Made by a program: the position numbers and the translations under genes
Notes under the pieces: model-generated
Database searches by the model: none
The model's input: only the letters and a program-made list of their open reading frames with translations
What the model was told of the DNA's origin: nothing
Source: Endozoicomonas sp965196975
GTDB taxonomy: Bacteria; Pseudomonadota; Gammaproteobacteria; Pseudomonadales; Endozoicomonadaceae
NCBI RefSeq assembly: GCF_965196975.1
Contig: NZ_OZ239981.1
Coordinates: 1,550,001-1,614,000, forward strand
DNA length: 64,000 bases
Direction: 5' to 3'
Shown: piece after piece, positions 44,113 to 53,687 of the stretch
Layout: each line of letters begins with the position of its first letter
How positions within the stretch are numbered: the first letter of the stretch is position 1

Positions 44113-44478
44113 TGGCGATCCATGATAAGTATTGAGTAAATCTGAACTATGTGAGGCATAAATATCTTTGGCTTTTTAGTCTTTTTGTTTTTACATTTTT
44201 GTAGGTATGATTTTGCCTTAGAGGCAGTTATTAAAAGTAGCCCTTTAAGCAATAAGGGGTAAGCATTTACCCGAAAAATAAAGTGTTAGCAGGTTGTATT
44301 TTATAGGGCGTGCCTTCCCAAGCTATAGTCCTGATCGTTATGCACTGAGGGGGAGAGAGAGGTGGCGGTCATGGAGTAAATGTACCGCCAGCAATCGGGT
44401 AATATATTGCTATATCTGTTTTCTATACGAAGCTTTCTAAGTTCTTAAAGTGATTATTAGTTGTTGTGAATCTTGCTA
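44113..44478. other. AT-rich intergenic region
   Basis: 366 bp with no ORF, repeat or RNA gene I can support. It presumably holds the promoter of the unknown gene at 43213-44112. Confidence 0.4.
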
Positions 44479-45243
44479 TTAGCAAAGCTCACCATTATCA
44501 AAAACCACCATTTCACCTGGCTGAATCGGTGTCCAGGTTTCATCAACCGTTAATGGGTCTGTAGCAACCACGGTAACAATGTCGTTTTCAGTGGTTTCCT
44601 TGGCAAAATCCACAGTAATGTCGGCATCTTTGAGACTGGCCTGATCAAATGGCGCTCTTCGGGTAATCCAGTTTAATCGTGTGCTGCAATAGCAGTAGAG
44701 GTAACGGGAGTCTGTCAGAAGCATATTAAATACCCCCAGAGCCCGTAACTGATCACAGAGTTTCTTGATAAAACGTTGCAGTGTGGCCATCCGTCCGGGA
44801 GATTTAGGAAAGCGATCACGAATCTGATCCATTATCCAGCAAAACGCATGTTCGCTGTCAGTGGTCCCCACTGGAAAGTAATGTCTCAGAGGGAATTTTT
44901 TGATGCCTTTTAACTGGCCATTATGGGCAAAGGTCCAGTACTTTCCCCAGAGCTCCCGCGTGAAAGGGTGGGTGTTTTCCAGGGCAATTCTTCCTGCATT
45001 AGCCTGACGAATATGGCTGACAACGATATTACTTTTGATCGGGTAGCGACAAACCAGATTGGCGATCTCAGAATCACAACTAGGATTAGGATCACGGAAC
45101 TCTCGTAAGCCTTTTCCTTCATAGAATGCGATGCCCCATCCATCGCTGTGGGGGCCAGTCTTACCGCCACGCTGCATCAAGCCGCTGAAGCTGAACACAA
45201 TGTCTGTGGGGGTATTGGCACTCATTCCAAGAAGTTCACACAT
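44479..45243 (-). CDS. yafJ: Class II glutamine amidotransferase, YafJ type
   Basis: 254-aa stand-alone Ntn glutaminase-type protein. Met1 is followed by the nucleophile Cys2 (MCELLGMSANTP), then RGGKTGPHSDGWGIAFYEG, VSHIRQANAGRI, NTHPFTRE and FAHNGQLKG, the same set as in the glutamine sites of PurF/GlmS-type enzymes. No synthetase domain is fused, so the acceptor reaction is unknown, as for E. coli YafJ. Confidence 0.9.
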   Translation of the reverse strand: MCELLGMSANTPTDIVFSFSGLMQRGGKTGPHSDGWGIAFYEGKGLREFRDPNPSCDSEIANLVCRYPIKSNIVVSHIRQANAGRIALENTHPFTRELWGKYWTFAHNGQLKGIKKFPLRHYFPVGTTDSEHAFCWIMDQIRDRFPKSPGRMATLQRFIKKLCDQLRALGVFNMLLTDSRYLYCYCSTRLNWITRRAPFDQASLKDADITVDFAKETTENDIVTVVATDPLTVDETWTPIQPGEMVVFDNGELC

Positions 45244-45338
45244 AAATTTAAAAAACGCTGCTAAGTTGAAGATTTATGATTAGAAATGATTGTGTCTTGA
45301 CTCATTATCCTCGGACATGAATCTTCTTGATGTCAGTA

Positions 45339-45743
45339 TCAGCAAGTAGGCTCTCTACGTTGGCGCTGAGCATTTCCACCTTTCTTGCTTGTCTGAGACT
45401 TTCTCCCCTTGTCATGAGTACCGGTTTTTACCTTACCTATAGGTAATAACAGGCCCACAATTGCAGCAATGCCCGCTGTAATGGCAACAGTCTGTCCAGT
45501 ACGCCACATGGCATCTACCCCTAGGCTAAGGCCATCATAAAGGCTGATGAGGAGGGCTGGGCCAAGAAAACTCTGCTCTGGCTGAATCGTACCAGGCAGG
45601 AAAAACAGAACAGCACAGGCCATCATCAAAGGTCGTTTTAATCGAGGGTGCCACTTACGAACAATAAACCACAGGCTCAGCAGACAGCCGAAGGCACCTG
45701 CAAGGTAAACAGCCCAGCCCCAATAATACTGCATTTCTGTCAT
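45339..45743 (-). CDS. Small inner-membrane protein of unknown function
   Basis: About 134 aa from ATG 45743, which has GGAGAG just upstream; the frame to 45764 is longer by seven codons. Three to four hydrophobic helices (YWGWAVYLAGAFGCLLSLWF, PLMMACAVLFFLPGT, TVAITAGIAAIVGLLLPIG) are followed by a Lys/Arg/Gln-rich cytoplasmic tail (KGRKSQTSKKGGNAQRQRR). I do not recognise a family. It stands 95 bp upstream of yafJ on the same strand and may be cotranscribed with it. Confidence 0.65.
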   Translation of the reverse strand: MTEMQYYWGWAVYLAGAFGCLLSLWFIVRKWHPRLKRPLMMACAVLFFLPGTIQPEQSFLGPALLISLYDGLSLGVDAMWRTGQTVAITAGIAAIVGLLLPIGKVKTGTHDKGRKSQTSKKGGNAQRQRREPTC

Positions 45744-46114
45744 TGACTCTCCAACAACTGCCACAGAATGAGTGGCAGTAAAACCGCACTTTCCAGCTTC
45801 CTCACGAGACGTTAATTGCTCCTATTCTTAGGAAGAGAAAGTGATATTACCAGCTAGAATGAAGCTCTGGGCTATAGTAAATAACCATCAGAGGTGCATT
45901 TTGCATCAATTGGCCATCAGATGAAAACAGCTGTTAACCATAAAATGCTGTTGAAAACGATAAATAGATACTTAGGCTCTTTTTGGTAAATGCTCATCAT
46001 TGAGTAATAAAAAAATCTCCGGCAGGCAAACTGCGGCATTCTTCAGGTATTACAGCTGTTTTGCCAGAAGACCCGGGAAGACCATTGATACAAAAATGGA
46101 AAGGCGGCATCACT
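45744..46114. other. Divergent intergenic region
   Basis: 371 bp between the small membrane protein and the DUF599 gene. No feature beyond presumed promoters. Confidence 0.4.
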
Positions 46115-46831
46115 ATGTTTTTAAGTGCAGGTAGCTTCCAAGACTGGCTGGCTCTGGCAACTCTGTTGGTCAGCTGGGTTGGCTACACGTGTTATGCCAG
46201 TTACAAATCCAATAGTGCAGTTTGCCTTTCCAGTGTTCTCGCGAGGTATCGTCAGGACTGGATGATCAGAATTATTTCCAGGGAAAACCGAACCTCAGAT
46301 GCCAGCTTGCTGAGTAGCCTTAGAGCCAGTGTCAGTTTTTTTGCCTCAACATCAATACTCGTGCTGGCTGGGCTTATCACTGGGATAGCGGCTTCTGAGG
46401 AGGCTGTTGGTGTGCTCTCAACCATTCCATTTGTCAGTACCACAACCCGTGAGTTATGGGAGCTGAAAATGCTGGTGATGGTTATTATTTTTGTGTACTC
46501 ATTTTTTGAATTTACCTGGAGCCTTCGCCTCTATAACTTCGGCTGTGTCGTTATGGGCAGTGCACCACTTTATAAAGAAGTTGAGCATGCTCACTCAGAA
46601 CAGCTGGATTATGCCAGGGCATCCGGCTTTATCATGACGTTGGCAGCCAAACACTTTAACTTTGGGCTGCGGGCCTACTATTTTGCGCTGGCAACGTTGA
46701 GTTGGTTTATAGATCCAAAGCTACTGATGTTTTCAGCGGTCTTGGTGGTGGTCATTTTATATAGCCGGGAGTTTCACTCAAAAGTTCTGCAGGTACTGTC
46801 CAGTTATCACTTGCCTGATGATTTTTCTTGA
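46115..46831 (+). CDS. DUF599 family membrane protein
   Basis: About 238 aa with four or five transmembrane helices. Conserved DUF599 elements are the RYRQDWMIRIISRENR stretch after the first helix, ELWELKMLVMVIIFVYSFFEFTWSLR and YNFGCVVMGSAP, plus FNFGLRAYYFALATLSWFI (each shown partly). The function of the family is not established. ATG 46115 is preceded by AAAGGCGG and starts just before the first helix; the open frame to 46061 adds 18 codons of no family resemblance. Confidence 0.75.
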   Translation: MFLSAGSFQDWLALATLLVSWVGYTCYASYKSNSAVCLSSVLARYRQDWMIRIISRENRTSDASLLSSLRASVSFFASTSILVLAGLITGIAASEEAVGVLSTIPFVSTTTRELWELKMLVMVIIFVYSFFEFTWSLRLYNFGCVVMGSAPLYKEVEHAHSEQLDYARASGFIMTLAAKHFNFGLRAYYFALATLSWFIDPKLLMFSAVLVVVILYSREFHSKVLQVLSSYHLPDDFS

Positions 46832-47016
46832 TATTCTAGCCCTGCATTTTTCCTCGTTCATCCCCATGATATATGACTTTATGAGCCGGGATTTTTATAG
46901 CCCTCCCTCAATAGAATCTGAGCTTTGCCTTGCAGAGGGTTGAATTCTCAATCACCGCCCATATCTCCTGATTATCAAAATACTCAATGTGATGATTGAC
47001 CGGAATTGAGGTTCTA

Positions 47017-48930
47017 ATGACAGTTGAAGCGAAAAAAGAGACTCTGGGTTTTCAGACTGAGGTGAAGCAGCTTCTGCACCTGATGATTCACTCTCTCTAT
47101 TCCAATCGTGAGATCTTTTTACGGGAGCTGATTTCCAATGCTTCCGATGCCGCAGACAAGCTGCGTTATGAGGCACTCCATAACAGTGCGCTGCTGGAAA
47201 GTGACCCTAATCTTGAAATCAGGGTGGATTTCGATAAGGAAGCCAAAACCGTAACGATTGCTGACAACGGTATTGGTATGAACCGTGATGACGTGATTGC
47301 CCATCTGGGTACCATCGCCAAATCCGGCACTGCGGATTTCCTGAAAACACTGACGGGTGACCAGAAGAAAGATTCTCAGCTGATCGGTCAGTTTGGTGTT
47401 GGTTTCTATTCTGCGTTTATTGTTGCAGACAAGGTGACTGTTGAAACCCGCAAGGCAGACGCAGAAGAGGCCGTGCGCTGGGTGTCTGATGGCTCTGGTG
47501 AGTTTACTGTTGAGCCAATTGAGAAGGACAAGCGTGGCACAACCATTATTCTGCACTTGAAGCCGGAAGCTGAAGAGTTTGCTGATGGCTGGCGCCTGCG
47601 TAATATCATCCGCAAATACTCTGACCATATCTCCATGCCAATCCTGATGCGTAAAGAAGAGATGCCTGGTGCAGAGGAGGAAGAAACAGAAGTCAAAGAT
47701 AAGGCGCCAGAATGGGAAACGGTGAATACCGCGAAAGCCCTGTGGACCCGTTCCCGCAGCGACATCACTGACGATGAGTATAAAGAGTTTTACAAACACA
47801 TCAGCCATGATCATGCCGACCCGCTGAAGTGGAGCCATAACCGAGTAGAAGGCAAACTGGAATACAACAGCCTGCTTTATATTCCGGCCAAGGCACCGTT
47901 TGACCTGTATAACCGTGATATGCAGAAAGGGTTGAAACTCTACGTTCAGCGTGTCTTTATCATGGATCAGGCGGATGAGTTCCTGCCCATGTATCTGCGT
48001 TTTATCAAGGGCGTGGTTGATTCGAATGATCTGTCTCTCAATGTTTCCCGTGAGATTTTGCAGAAAGATCCAGCCGTAGACAGCATGAAAACCGCGCTGA
48101 CCAAGCGGGTGCTGGATATGCTGGAGAAACTGGCCAAGAAAGAGCCTGAACAATACGCCAGTTTCTGGAAGGAGTTTGGCCAGGTTCTGAAAGAGGGGCC
48201 AGCTGAAGATTATGCCAATCGTGAGCGTATTGCCAAACTGCTGCGTTTCTCATCGACTGAGAGTCAGGGTGTTGAGCAGGATCAATCGCTGGAAGGCTAT
48301 GTTGCCCGGATGAAGGAAGGTCAGGACAAGATCTACTACATCACGGCAGAGACACCTAAAGCGGCAGCTAACAGTCCTCACCTGGAAGTATTCCGCAAGA
48401 AAGGCCTGGAAGTTTTGTTGCTTTCTGATCGTGTTGATGAGTGGTTGATGTCGCACCTGTTTGAGTTTGATGGCAAGTCATTCGTCGATATTGGCCGTGG
48501 TGATCTGGATCTCGGCAAGCTGGATTCTGAAGAAGAGAAGAAGGCTCAGGAAGAGGCCGCCAAAGAGAATGAAGATCTGATCAAGCGTATCAAGGATGTA
48601 CTGGGCTCTGATGTTGAGGATGTGCGGGTTACTCATCGTCTGACAGACTCACCAGCCTGCCTAGTGGTTGGTCAGAATGATATGGGCATGCAGATGCGCC
48701 GTATTATGGAAGCTGCAGGCCAGAGCATGCCGGAGTCCAAGCCGATCTTTGAGATTAACCCTGAGCATCCACTGGTTGGTCGACTGGATAAAGAAGTTGA
48801 TGAAGACCGGTTTGCCGATCTGACCCGTGTTGTATTTGATCAGGCCAGTCTGGCGGCTGGTGGTCAGCTGGATGATCCAGCCTCTTATGTTCAGCGTCTT
48901 AACAAGCTGTTGCTGGAAATGGCAGTCTGA
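47017..48930 (+). CDS. htpG: Molecular chaperone HtpG (Hsp90)
   Basis: Cytoplasmic Hsp90 ATPase chaperone, 637 aa. GHKL ATPase domain with LRELISNASDAADKLR, TIADNGIGMNRDDV and GQFGVGFYSAFIVADKV; middle domain with the catalytic Arg region GVVDSNDLSLNVSREILQ; C-terminal dimerisation domain ending LNKLLLEMAV. ATG 47017 has GAGG six nt upstream and matches the family start; the frame to 46996 is rejected. Heat-shock promoter elements could not be identified with confidence. Confidence 0.96.
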   Translation: MTVEAKKETLGFQTEVKQLLHLMIHSLYSNREIFLRELISNASDAADKLRYEALHNSALLESDPNLEIRVDFDKEAKTVTIADNGIGMNRDDVIAHLGTIAKSGTADFLKTLTGDQKKDSQLIGQFGVGFYSAFIVADKVTVETRKADAEEAVRWVSDGSGEFTVEPIEKDKRGTTIILHLKPEAEEFADGWRLRNIIRKYSDHISMPILMRKEEMPGAEEEETEVKDKAPEWETVNTAKALWTRSRSDITDDEYKEFYKHISHDHADPLKWSHNRVEGKLEYNSLLYIPAKAPFDLYNRDMQKGLKLYVQRVFIMDQADEFLPMYLRFIKGVVDSNDLSLNVSREILQKDPAVDSMKTALTKRVLDMLEKLAKKEPEQYASFWKEFGQVLKEGPAEDYANRERIAKLLRFSSTESQGVEQDQSLEGYVARMKEGQDKIYYITAETPKAAANSPHLEVFRKKGLEVLLLSDRVDEWLMSHLFEFDGKSFVDIGRGDLDLGKLDSEEEKKAQEEAAKENEDLIKRIKDVLGSDVEDVRVTHRLTDSPACLVVGQNDMGMQMRRIMEAAGQSMPESKPIFEINPEHPLVGRLDKEVDEDRFADLTRVVFDQASLAAGGQLDDPASYVQRLNKLLLEMAV

Positions 48931-48949
48931 AAAAAAGTGAGTTAACAAT

Positions 48950-48981
48950 AAAAAAGGCGAAGTCATGACTTCGCCTTTTTT
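48950..48981. terminator. Bidirectional terminator between htpG and sdaA
   Basis: A perfect 32-bp palindrome: A6, GGCGAAGTCA, TGACTTCGCC, T6. It can terminate both converging transcripts. Confidence 0.92.
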
Positions 48982-49002
48982 GTATCAAAACGATGACAAC
49001 TT

Positions 49003-50418
49003 TCAGGATACCATTTTGACTATTTTGATGGGTTGAGCCTTGGCATAAACGGCCAGGCCGCCCAATGATGTTTCACGGTATTTTGCCTGAAGATCGAGCC
49101 CTGTCCGGTACATGGTTTCAATGCAGCTGTCCAGAGATACTGCATGATCACCATCACCACGCATGGCAAGACGGGCTGCGGTAATCGCTTTGATGGCGGC
49201 CATTCCATTGCGCTCAATGCATGGAATCTGAACCAGTCCGGCAATTGGATCGCAGGTCATCCCCAGGTGGTGTTCCATACCGATTTCAGCGGCATTTTCC
49301 ACCTGTTCCATCGTTGCTCCTTGAACGGCAGCTAACGCTGCGGCTGCCATTGAACATGCAGAGCCTACTTCCGCCTGACAGCCAGCTTCGGCACCGGAAA
49401 TAGACGCATTCATCTTGATCAGCGAGCCAATGGCGGCGGCTGTGGCAATAAAATCACGAACTCCCTGCTGATTGTTTCGGGAGATAAAGCGGGTGTAGTA
49501 CGCCAGGGTTGCCGGGATAACGCCGGCAGCACCGTTTGTCGGTGCCGTGACTACACGCCCCCCGCAGGCATTTTCTTCATTAACCGCCATGGCAAACAGG
49601 GTTACCCAGTCCATGATGGCAAAGTGATCCATCAGCATGGCTTCAGGGTTGCTGGTCAGCTTTTTATGCATATCAGCTGAACGGCGCTTCAGGCCGCTGA
49701 CCGGAAGGGTTCCTTCCATTCGCAGGCCTCGTTCGATGCAGGCGTGCATGACTTCCCAAATGGAATCAATCTTGTCGTTTACCAGGACCACATCACCATT
49801 ATGTCGGGCAACTTCATTCTCAATATTCAACTGAGCAATGGTCAGATTGTGTTCATGGCATAGATCAAGAAGCTCTGCGGCTGTTCTGAAAGGGTAAGGA
49901 ATCTGACATGAATCTTCAGAGCTGTTGGCTGCCTCTGGCTGATTGAACTCATCGGCACTGACGACAAAGCCACCGCCAATGGAGAGATAAGACTTGTAAT
50001 AAACCACAACACCATTTTTGTCGGAAGCGAAGATTCGCATGCCATTAGGGTGCTCAGGCAGCGTTTCTCCGTTATGGAAAATCAGGTGTGTATCGTAATC
50101 AAACTCAATGGAGTGCTTACCGGCCAGCTCGAGTGCTTTATTTGTTTTGATGTTTTCAAAAATCTGATCGGCTTCATCTGGGTCAATAGTGTCCGGACGA
50201 TAACCCGCAAGGCCAAGAAGGGTGGCTTTATCGGTTCCATGGCCTACACCAGTCAGCGCCAGTGAACCGTACAGGCCAACACGAATGGATGAGATGCTGG
50301 ACAGGATGCCTTTTTCTTCAAGCTCATTTAAAAAACGATGGCCTGCCCACATTGGACCAACAGTGTGTGAGCTGGATGGGCCAATGCCTGTTTTGAAAAT
50401 ATCAAAAATGCTGAGCAT
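49003..50418 (-). CDS. sdaA: L-serine ammonia-lyase (L-serine deaminase), iron-sulfur type
   Basis: [4Fe-4S]-dependent L-serine dehydratase giving pyruvate and ammonia. 471 aa, single-chain form with beta-like N-terminal domain (MLSIFDIFKTGIGPSSSHTVGP) and catalytic C-terminal domain (NEENACGGRVVTAPTNGAAG, MNASISGAEAGCQAEVGSACSMAAA (partly), MTCDPIAGLVQIPCIERN). Cys residues in the last two blocks are the cluster ligands. ATG 50418 gives the family N-terminus; the frame to 50463 is not needed. Second gene after the serine transporter. Confidence 0.94.
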   Translation of the reverse strand: MLSIFDIFKTGIGPSSSHTVGPMWAGHRFLNELEEKGILSSISSIRVGLYGSLALTGVGHGTDKATLLGLAGYRPDTIDPDEADQIFENIKTNKALELAGKHSIEFDYDTHLIFHNGETLPEHPNGMRIFASDKNGVVVYYKSYLSIGGGFVVSADEFNQPEAANSSEDSCQIPYPFRTAAELLDLCHEHNLTIAQLNIENEVARHNGDVVLVNDKIDSIWEVMHACIERGLRMEGTLPVSGLKRRSADMHKKLTSNPEAMLMDHFAIMDWVTLFAMAVNEENACGGRVVTAPTNGAAGVIPATLAYYTRFISRNNQQGVRDFIATAAAIGSLIKMNASISGAEAGCQAEVGSACSMAAAALAAVQGATMEQVENAAEIGMEHHLGMTCDPIAGLVQIPCIERNGMAAIKAITAARLAMRGDGDHAVSLDSCIETMYRTGLDLQAKYRETSLGGLAVYAKAQPIKIVKMVS

Positions 50419-50572
50419 AGTCTTTGCTGGCTCTATAAAAAGATTTAAAGAAAACGGCGACATTATTAATATCTTTCAGCCTGTTGCCTTGTTAATGCCC
50501 ATGGCTGTTTAGATATTTTTACATAAAAATTTCTTATCTTATTGTGCCGTCATTTGTTCTGGACTGATATTA

Positions 50573-50643
50573 CGGGAGAGCTATCCGCTCTCCCGGTTTT
50601 CCGAATGATGATTGTGATTGTTCCGGGGCAGCCAGAGCCCCGG
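50573..50643 (-). promoter_or_regulatory. Two hairpins between sdaC and sdaA
   Basis: CCGGGGC/GCCCCGG (50623-50643, 7-nt loop) and CGGGAGAGC/GCTCTCCCG (50573-50595, 5-nt loop) both lie in the gap. Neither has a T run in the direction of transcription of sdaC-sdaA, so they are more likely mRNA-stability or processing structures, or partial terminators, that uncouple the levels of transporter and deaminase. Confidence 0.5.
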
Positions 50644-50650
50644 TAGGGAG

Positions 50651-51922
50651 TCAGATCAGCTGGGAAGTAATGAAACCGGTAATTGCAATCAAGCCCATCA
50701 CAACGGTGAAGATGTTGGCTTTTGAGCGGTATTTGGCCATTGCAGGCACTTTATGGGTCGCGTATACCGGCAGGATGAACAGAATCATCGCCAGGATTGG
50801 GGCAACCAATGATTCGATCATGCCCATTACACTGACATTGGCATAAGCAACAGCCCACACTGACAGGGTGATAAAGACGATAATGCCTTTATCGATGGCT
50901 TTCATATTTACCTGTTTGCCCTGTGCTTTTGCACGATTAACGATCATGCCCTGCAGTCCTTCGCGGGTTCCCATGTAGTGACCAAAAAAGGATGAAGAGA
51001 TCGCAACAATTGCAACTACCTGAGCGAGCCAGGCAAAGATCTGATTATCAGTACGCTCTGCAAAAATGGACAGAATTGGCAGATTTGCAGCTTTGGCATG
51101 AAGAAGCTCTGCTGGAGACAGGGTAAGAACGCAGCTGTAAACAAAGAACATGGTAAAGCCGACCAGCATCATGGTGGTGCGCTTAAGTGTCTTGCTGGTC
51201 TGATGTTCCGCGTTGTTGCCCAGCTCCTTACGATAGGTTGATGCAAAAGAAGAGACGGCTGGTGAGTGGTTGAATGCAAATACCAGCACTGGAATGGTTA
51301 GAAAAACAGTTTTCAAAAAGTCGCCAGCGGAAACAGAGGCTTCAAACTGGGCAGTATTCCACTGGGGGATCAGGTACAGAGAGGTACCAAAAAGTACAGC
51401 AATCAGAGGGTATACAATCGCGTTGGTGACTTTCAGTACGGTCTTTTGACCGGCGACCATAACGCTCACCATGGCAGCTACAAGAACAAAGCTCAGGATT
51501 GCGCGGTTTGGTTCTTCCATCCCCAGCTGATTAATCATCAGTGAGCTGACGGTGTTGGTAATACCAATGCCATAGATCAGAAGGATAGGGTAGATGGAAG
51601 CAAAGTAGCCCAGAGTGATCAGGCTGCCCGCCTTTTGACCAAAATGCTCTGTAACGGTTTCGGTAATATCGGCCTGTGGATTTTTGGAGGACAGGCACAG
51701 GCGATTGAGACCGCGGTGAGCCAGAAATGTCATCGGACCGATAAGGATGGTCATCAGGATCAGAGGCCAGATACCGCCAAGACCTGCGTTAATTGGTAAA
51801 AATAGAACGCCTGCACCAATTGCAGTGCCAAACAGTGTCAGCATCCATTCCGTATCACGTTTCTCCCAACCGCCCGTCGAGGCATCATTTACAGCAATGG
51901 ATTGAGTAAAGGTTTGTGACAT
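50651..51922 (-). CDS. sdaC: Serine/threonine transporter, HAAAP family (SdaC-like)
   Basis: 423-aa inner-membrane amino acid:proton symporter with about 11 helices. MLTLFGTAIGAGVLFLPINAG is the family's first helix with its unwound Gly-rich segment; ETVTEHFGQKAG, FAFNHSPAVSSF and SSFFGHYMGTREGL follow. Its place directly before sdaA on the same strand supports serine uptake for degradation, as in E. coli sdaCB. A CRP-like site lies upstream. Confidence 0.9.
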   Translation of the reverse strand: MSQTFTQSIAVNDASTGGWEKRDTEWMLTLFGTAIGAGVLFLPINAGLGGIWPLILMTILIGPMTFLAHRGLNRLCLSSKNPQADITETVTEHFGQKAGSLITLGYFASIYPILLIYGIGITNTVSSLMINQLGMEEPNRAILSFVLVAAMVSVMVAGQKTVLKVTNAIVYPLIAVLFGTSLYLIPQWNTAQFEASVSAGDFLKTVFLTIPVLVFAFNHSPAVSSFASTYRKELGNNAEHQTSKTLKRTTMMLVGFTMFFVYSCVLTLSPAELLHAKAANLPILSIFAERTDNQIFAWLAQVVAIVAISSSFFGHYMGTREGLQGMIVNRAKAQGKQVNMKAIDKGIIVFITLSVWAVAYANVSVMGMIESLVAPILAMILFILPVYATHKVPAMAKYRSKANIFTVVMGLIAITGFITSQLI

Positions 51923-52327
51923 GTGGTGTTATCCGGTCAGTAATTAATCAGTTGGCGCGGACTGTACAGAAATTGTGCATTTCGTGTTTTGATGCAGATC
52001 ACAATGATTATTTTTTGATTTGTGGTATTTTAGACGGTTTTTTATCTTTCAAAGAGTTTGTTTCGGTAAATTCTTATAATTTGTTTTAGCTATTTCGAAA
52101 ATTTGCTGAGATTTTGTATGTATTGGCACTATTCATGCGGTGCTGGTCTGGTGTAATCATTCTAAAAAGTACTAAAAGAAATAGTAAAAAAGAGTAAATA
52201 TTATAACCATTGAGTTCTTCTTTCAGAGAACGATGGTTGGGGAGTTAGAGTTAGAGTGTGTTTTATGGGGGGTAATGAGGTCGGATTGCCAGCTTTGTAT
52301 TTTCGTTCGATAAATACGCCTGCCCGC
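51923..52327. other. Intergenic region upstream of sdaC
   Basis: About 405 bp, AT-rich. Besides the CRP-like site at 51988-52003 it contains an imperfect hairpin ACCATTGAGTTCT / AGAGAACGATGGT near 52207-52238. No ORF found. Confidence 0.4.
51988..52003. promoter_or_regulatory. CRP-like site upstream of sdaC
   Basis: TTTGA-TGCAGA-TCACA differs from the CRP core TGTGA-N6-TCACA at one position. Its centre is about 73 bp before the sdaC start codon, a sensible activation distance. sdaCB is CRP-activated in E. coli; binding here is inferred. Confidence 0.5.
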
Positions 52328-52366
52328 ACACAAAAAAACCGGCTTTAACGCCGGTTTTTTTTGTGT
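52328..52366 (-). terminator. Terminator of the fabAB operon
   Basis: ACACAAAAAAACCGGC / GCCGGTTTTTTTTGTGT around a short TTTAAC loop, 12 nt after the fabB stop on the minus strand. Confidence 0.9.
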
Positions 52367-52378
52367 TGTTAGTAACCG

Positions 52379-53596
52379 TTATCCTTGATAACGATCAAAT
52401 ACCAGACATGCGTTAGTACCACCAAAGCCAAAGCTGTTGGACATAATCCGGTTCAGGGTTTGTTCACGGGCTTCACCAGTCAGAATTGGCATGTTTTTAG
52501 CCGCTTCATCCAGATTCTGAACATTAGCAGAAGCTGTGATGAAGTTGTGCTTCATCATCAGCAGGCAGTATATCGCTTCCTGAACACCGGCGGCTCCCAG
52601 AGAGTGGCCGGAAAGTGATTTGGTGGAGCTGATGACTGGCATCTTATCACCAAATACTTCAAGAAGCGCTTTCAACTCAGCCACATCACCGACCGGTGTA
52701 CTGGTTCCGTGAGTATTGATGTAATCGATAGGGGCTTTAATGGTTTCCATGGCCATGCGCATGCAGCGTGCAGCACCTTCACCAGAAGGGGCGACCATGT
52801 CATAGCCATCGGAAGTGGCACCGTAGCCGGTGATTTCAGCATAAATTTTGGCACCGCGGGCTTTAGCGTGCTCAAGCTCTTCGACAACGATCATGCCACC
52901 ACCACCGGCAATAACGAAGCCATCACGATCGGCATCGTAGGCGCGGGAAGCCTGCTGAGGTGTTTCATTGTACTTGGTGCTCAGGGCACCCATGGCATCA
53001 AACAGACCGGTTTGCGTCCAGTGCTCCTCTTCACCGCCACCGGCAAAGACGATGTCCTGCTTGCCCAGCTGGATCTGTTCAATGGCATTGCCGATACAGT
53101 GTGCGCTGGTTGCGCAGGCAGAGGTAATTGAATAGTTAACGCCCTTGATTTTAAAAGGGGTAGCAAGGCAGGCTGAAACGGTGCTACCCATGGTGCGGGT
53201 GACACGGTATGGGCCGACGCGCTTGACACCTTTTTCTCTCATAATGTCAGCAGAGTCGACAATATTCTCTGATGAAGCTCCGCCAGACGCAGCAATCAGT
53301 CCAGTTCGAGGGTTGGAAACCTGATCTTCAGTCAGGCCAGCATCTTCAATGGCCTGTTTCATGGCAATGTAGGCATATGCAGCGGCGTTGCCCATAAAGC
53401 GCAGGGTTTTACGGTCAATAAACTGTTCGAAATCGATGTCTACTGTGCCGGATACCTGGCTTCGAAAACCATGCTCCTTATAGCTTTCATTGAAGCGAAT
53501 ACCAGAGCGCCCAAGTTTAAGGCTCTCGGCTACCTCATCCTGGGTGATACCCAGGCAGGATGTGATTCCAATCCCTGTAACTACAACACGTTTCAT
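52379..53596 (-). CDS. fabB: 3-oxoacyl-ACP synthase I (beta-ketoacyl-ACP synthase FabB)
   Basis: Condensing enzyme that elongates acyl-ACP and is required for unsaturated fatty acid synthesis. 405 aa with the Cys-His-His triad: TSACATSAHCIGNAIEQ, INTHGTSTPVGD and KSLSGHSLGAAGVQEAIY. The start ATG 53596 gives MKRVVVTGIGITSCLG; the TTG at 53605 is a less likely alternative. Follows fabA in the same operon, with a terminator after it. Confidence 0.95.
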   Translation of the reverse strand: MKRVVVTGIGITSCLGITQDEVAESLKLGRSGIRFNESYKEHGFRSQVSGTVDIDFEQFIDRKTLRFMGNAAAYAYIAMKQAIEDAGLTEDQVSNPRTGLIAASGGASSENIVDSADIMREKGVKRVGPYRVTRTMGSTVSACLATPFKIKGVNYSITSACATSAHCIGNAIEQIQLGKQDIVFAGGGEEEHWTQTGLFDAMGALSTKYNETPQQASRAYDADRDGFVIAGGGGMIVVEELEHAKARGAKIYAEITGYGATSDGYDMVAPSGEGAARCMRMAMETIKAPIDYINTHGTSTPVGDVAELKALLEVFGDKMPVISSTKSLSGHSLGAAGVQEAIYCLLMMKHNFITASANVQNLDEAAKNMPILTGEAREQTLNRIMSNSFGFGGTNACLVFDRYQG

Positions 53597-53687
53597 TGAT
53601 GTCAACCTGAATAGCCTGTTTAAGTCAGAAAAACCAGAGTCAGATTTCAGATGTCCCTCGTTAATTCAGTAAGAGGGATTAGTGAAA

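Noticed and set aside
47119..48153. 344-codon minus-strand ORF opposite htpG
   Set aside because: Antisense shadow of a highly conserved chaperone gene; composition is that of complemented htpG codons.
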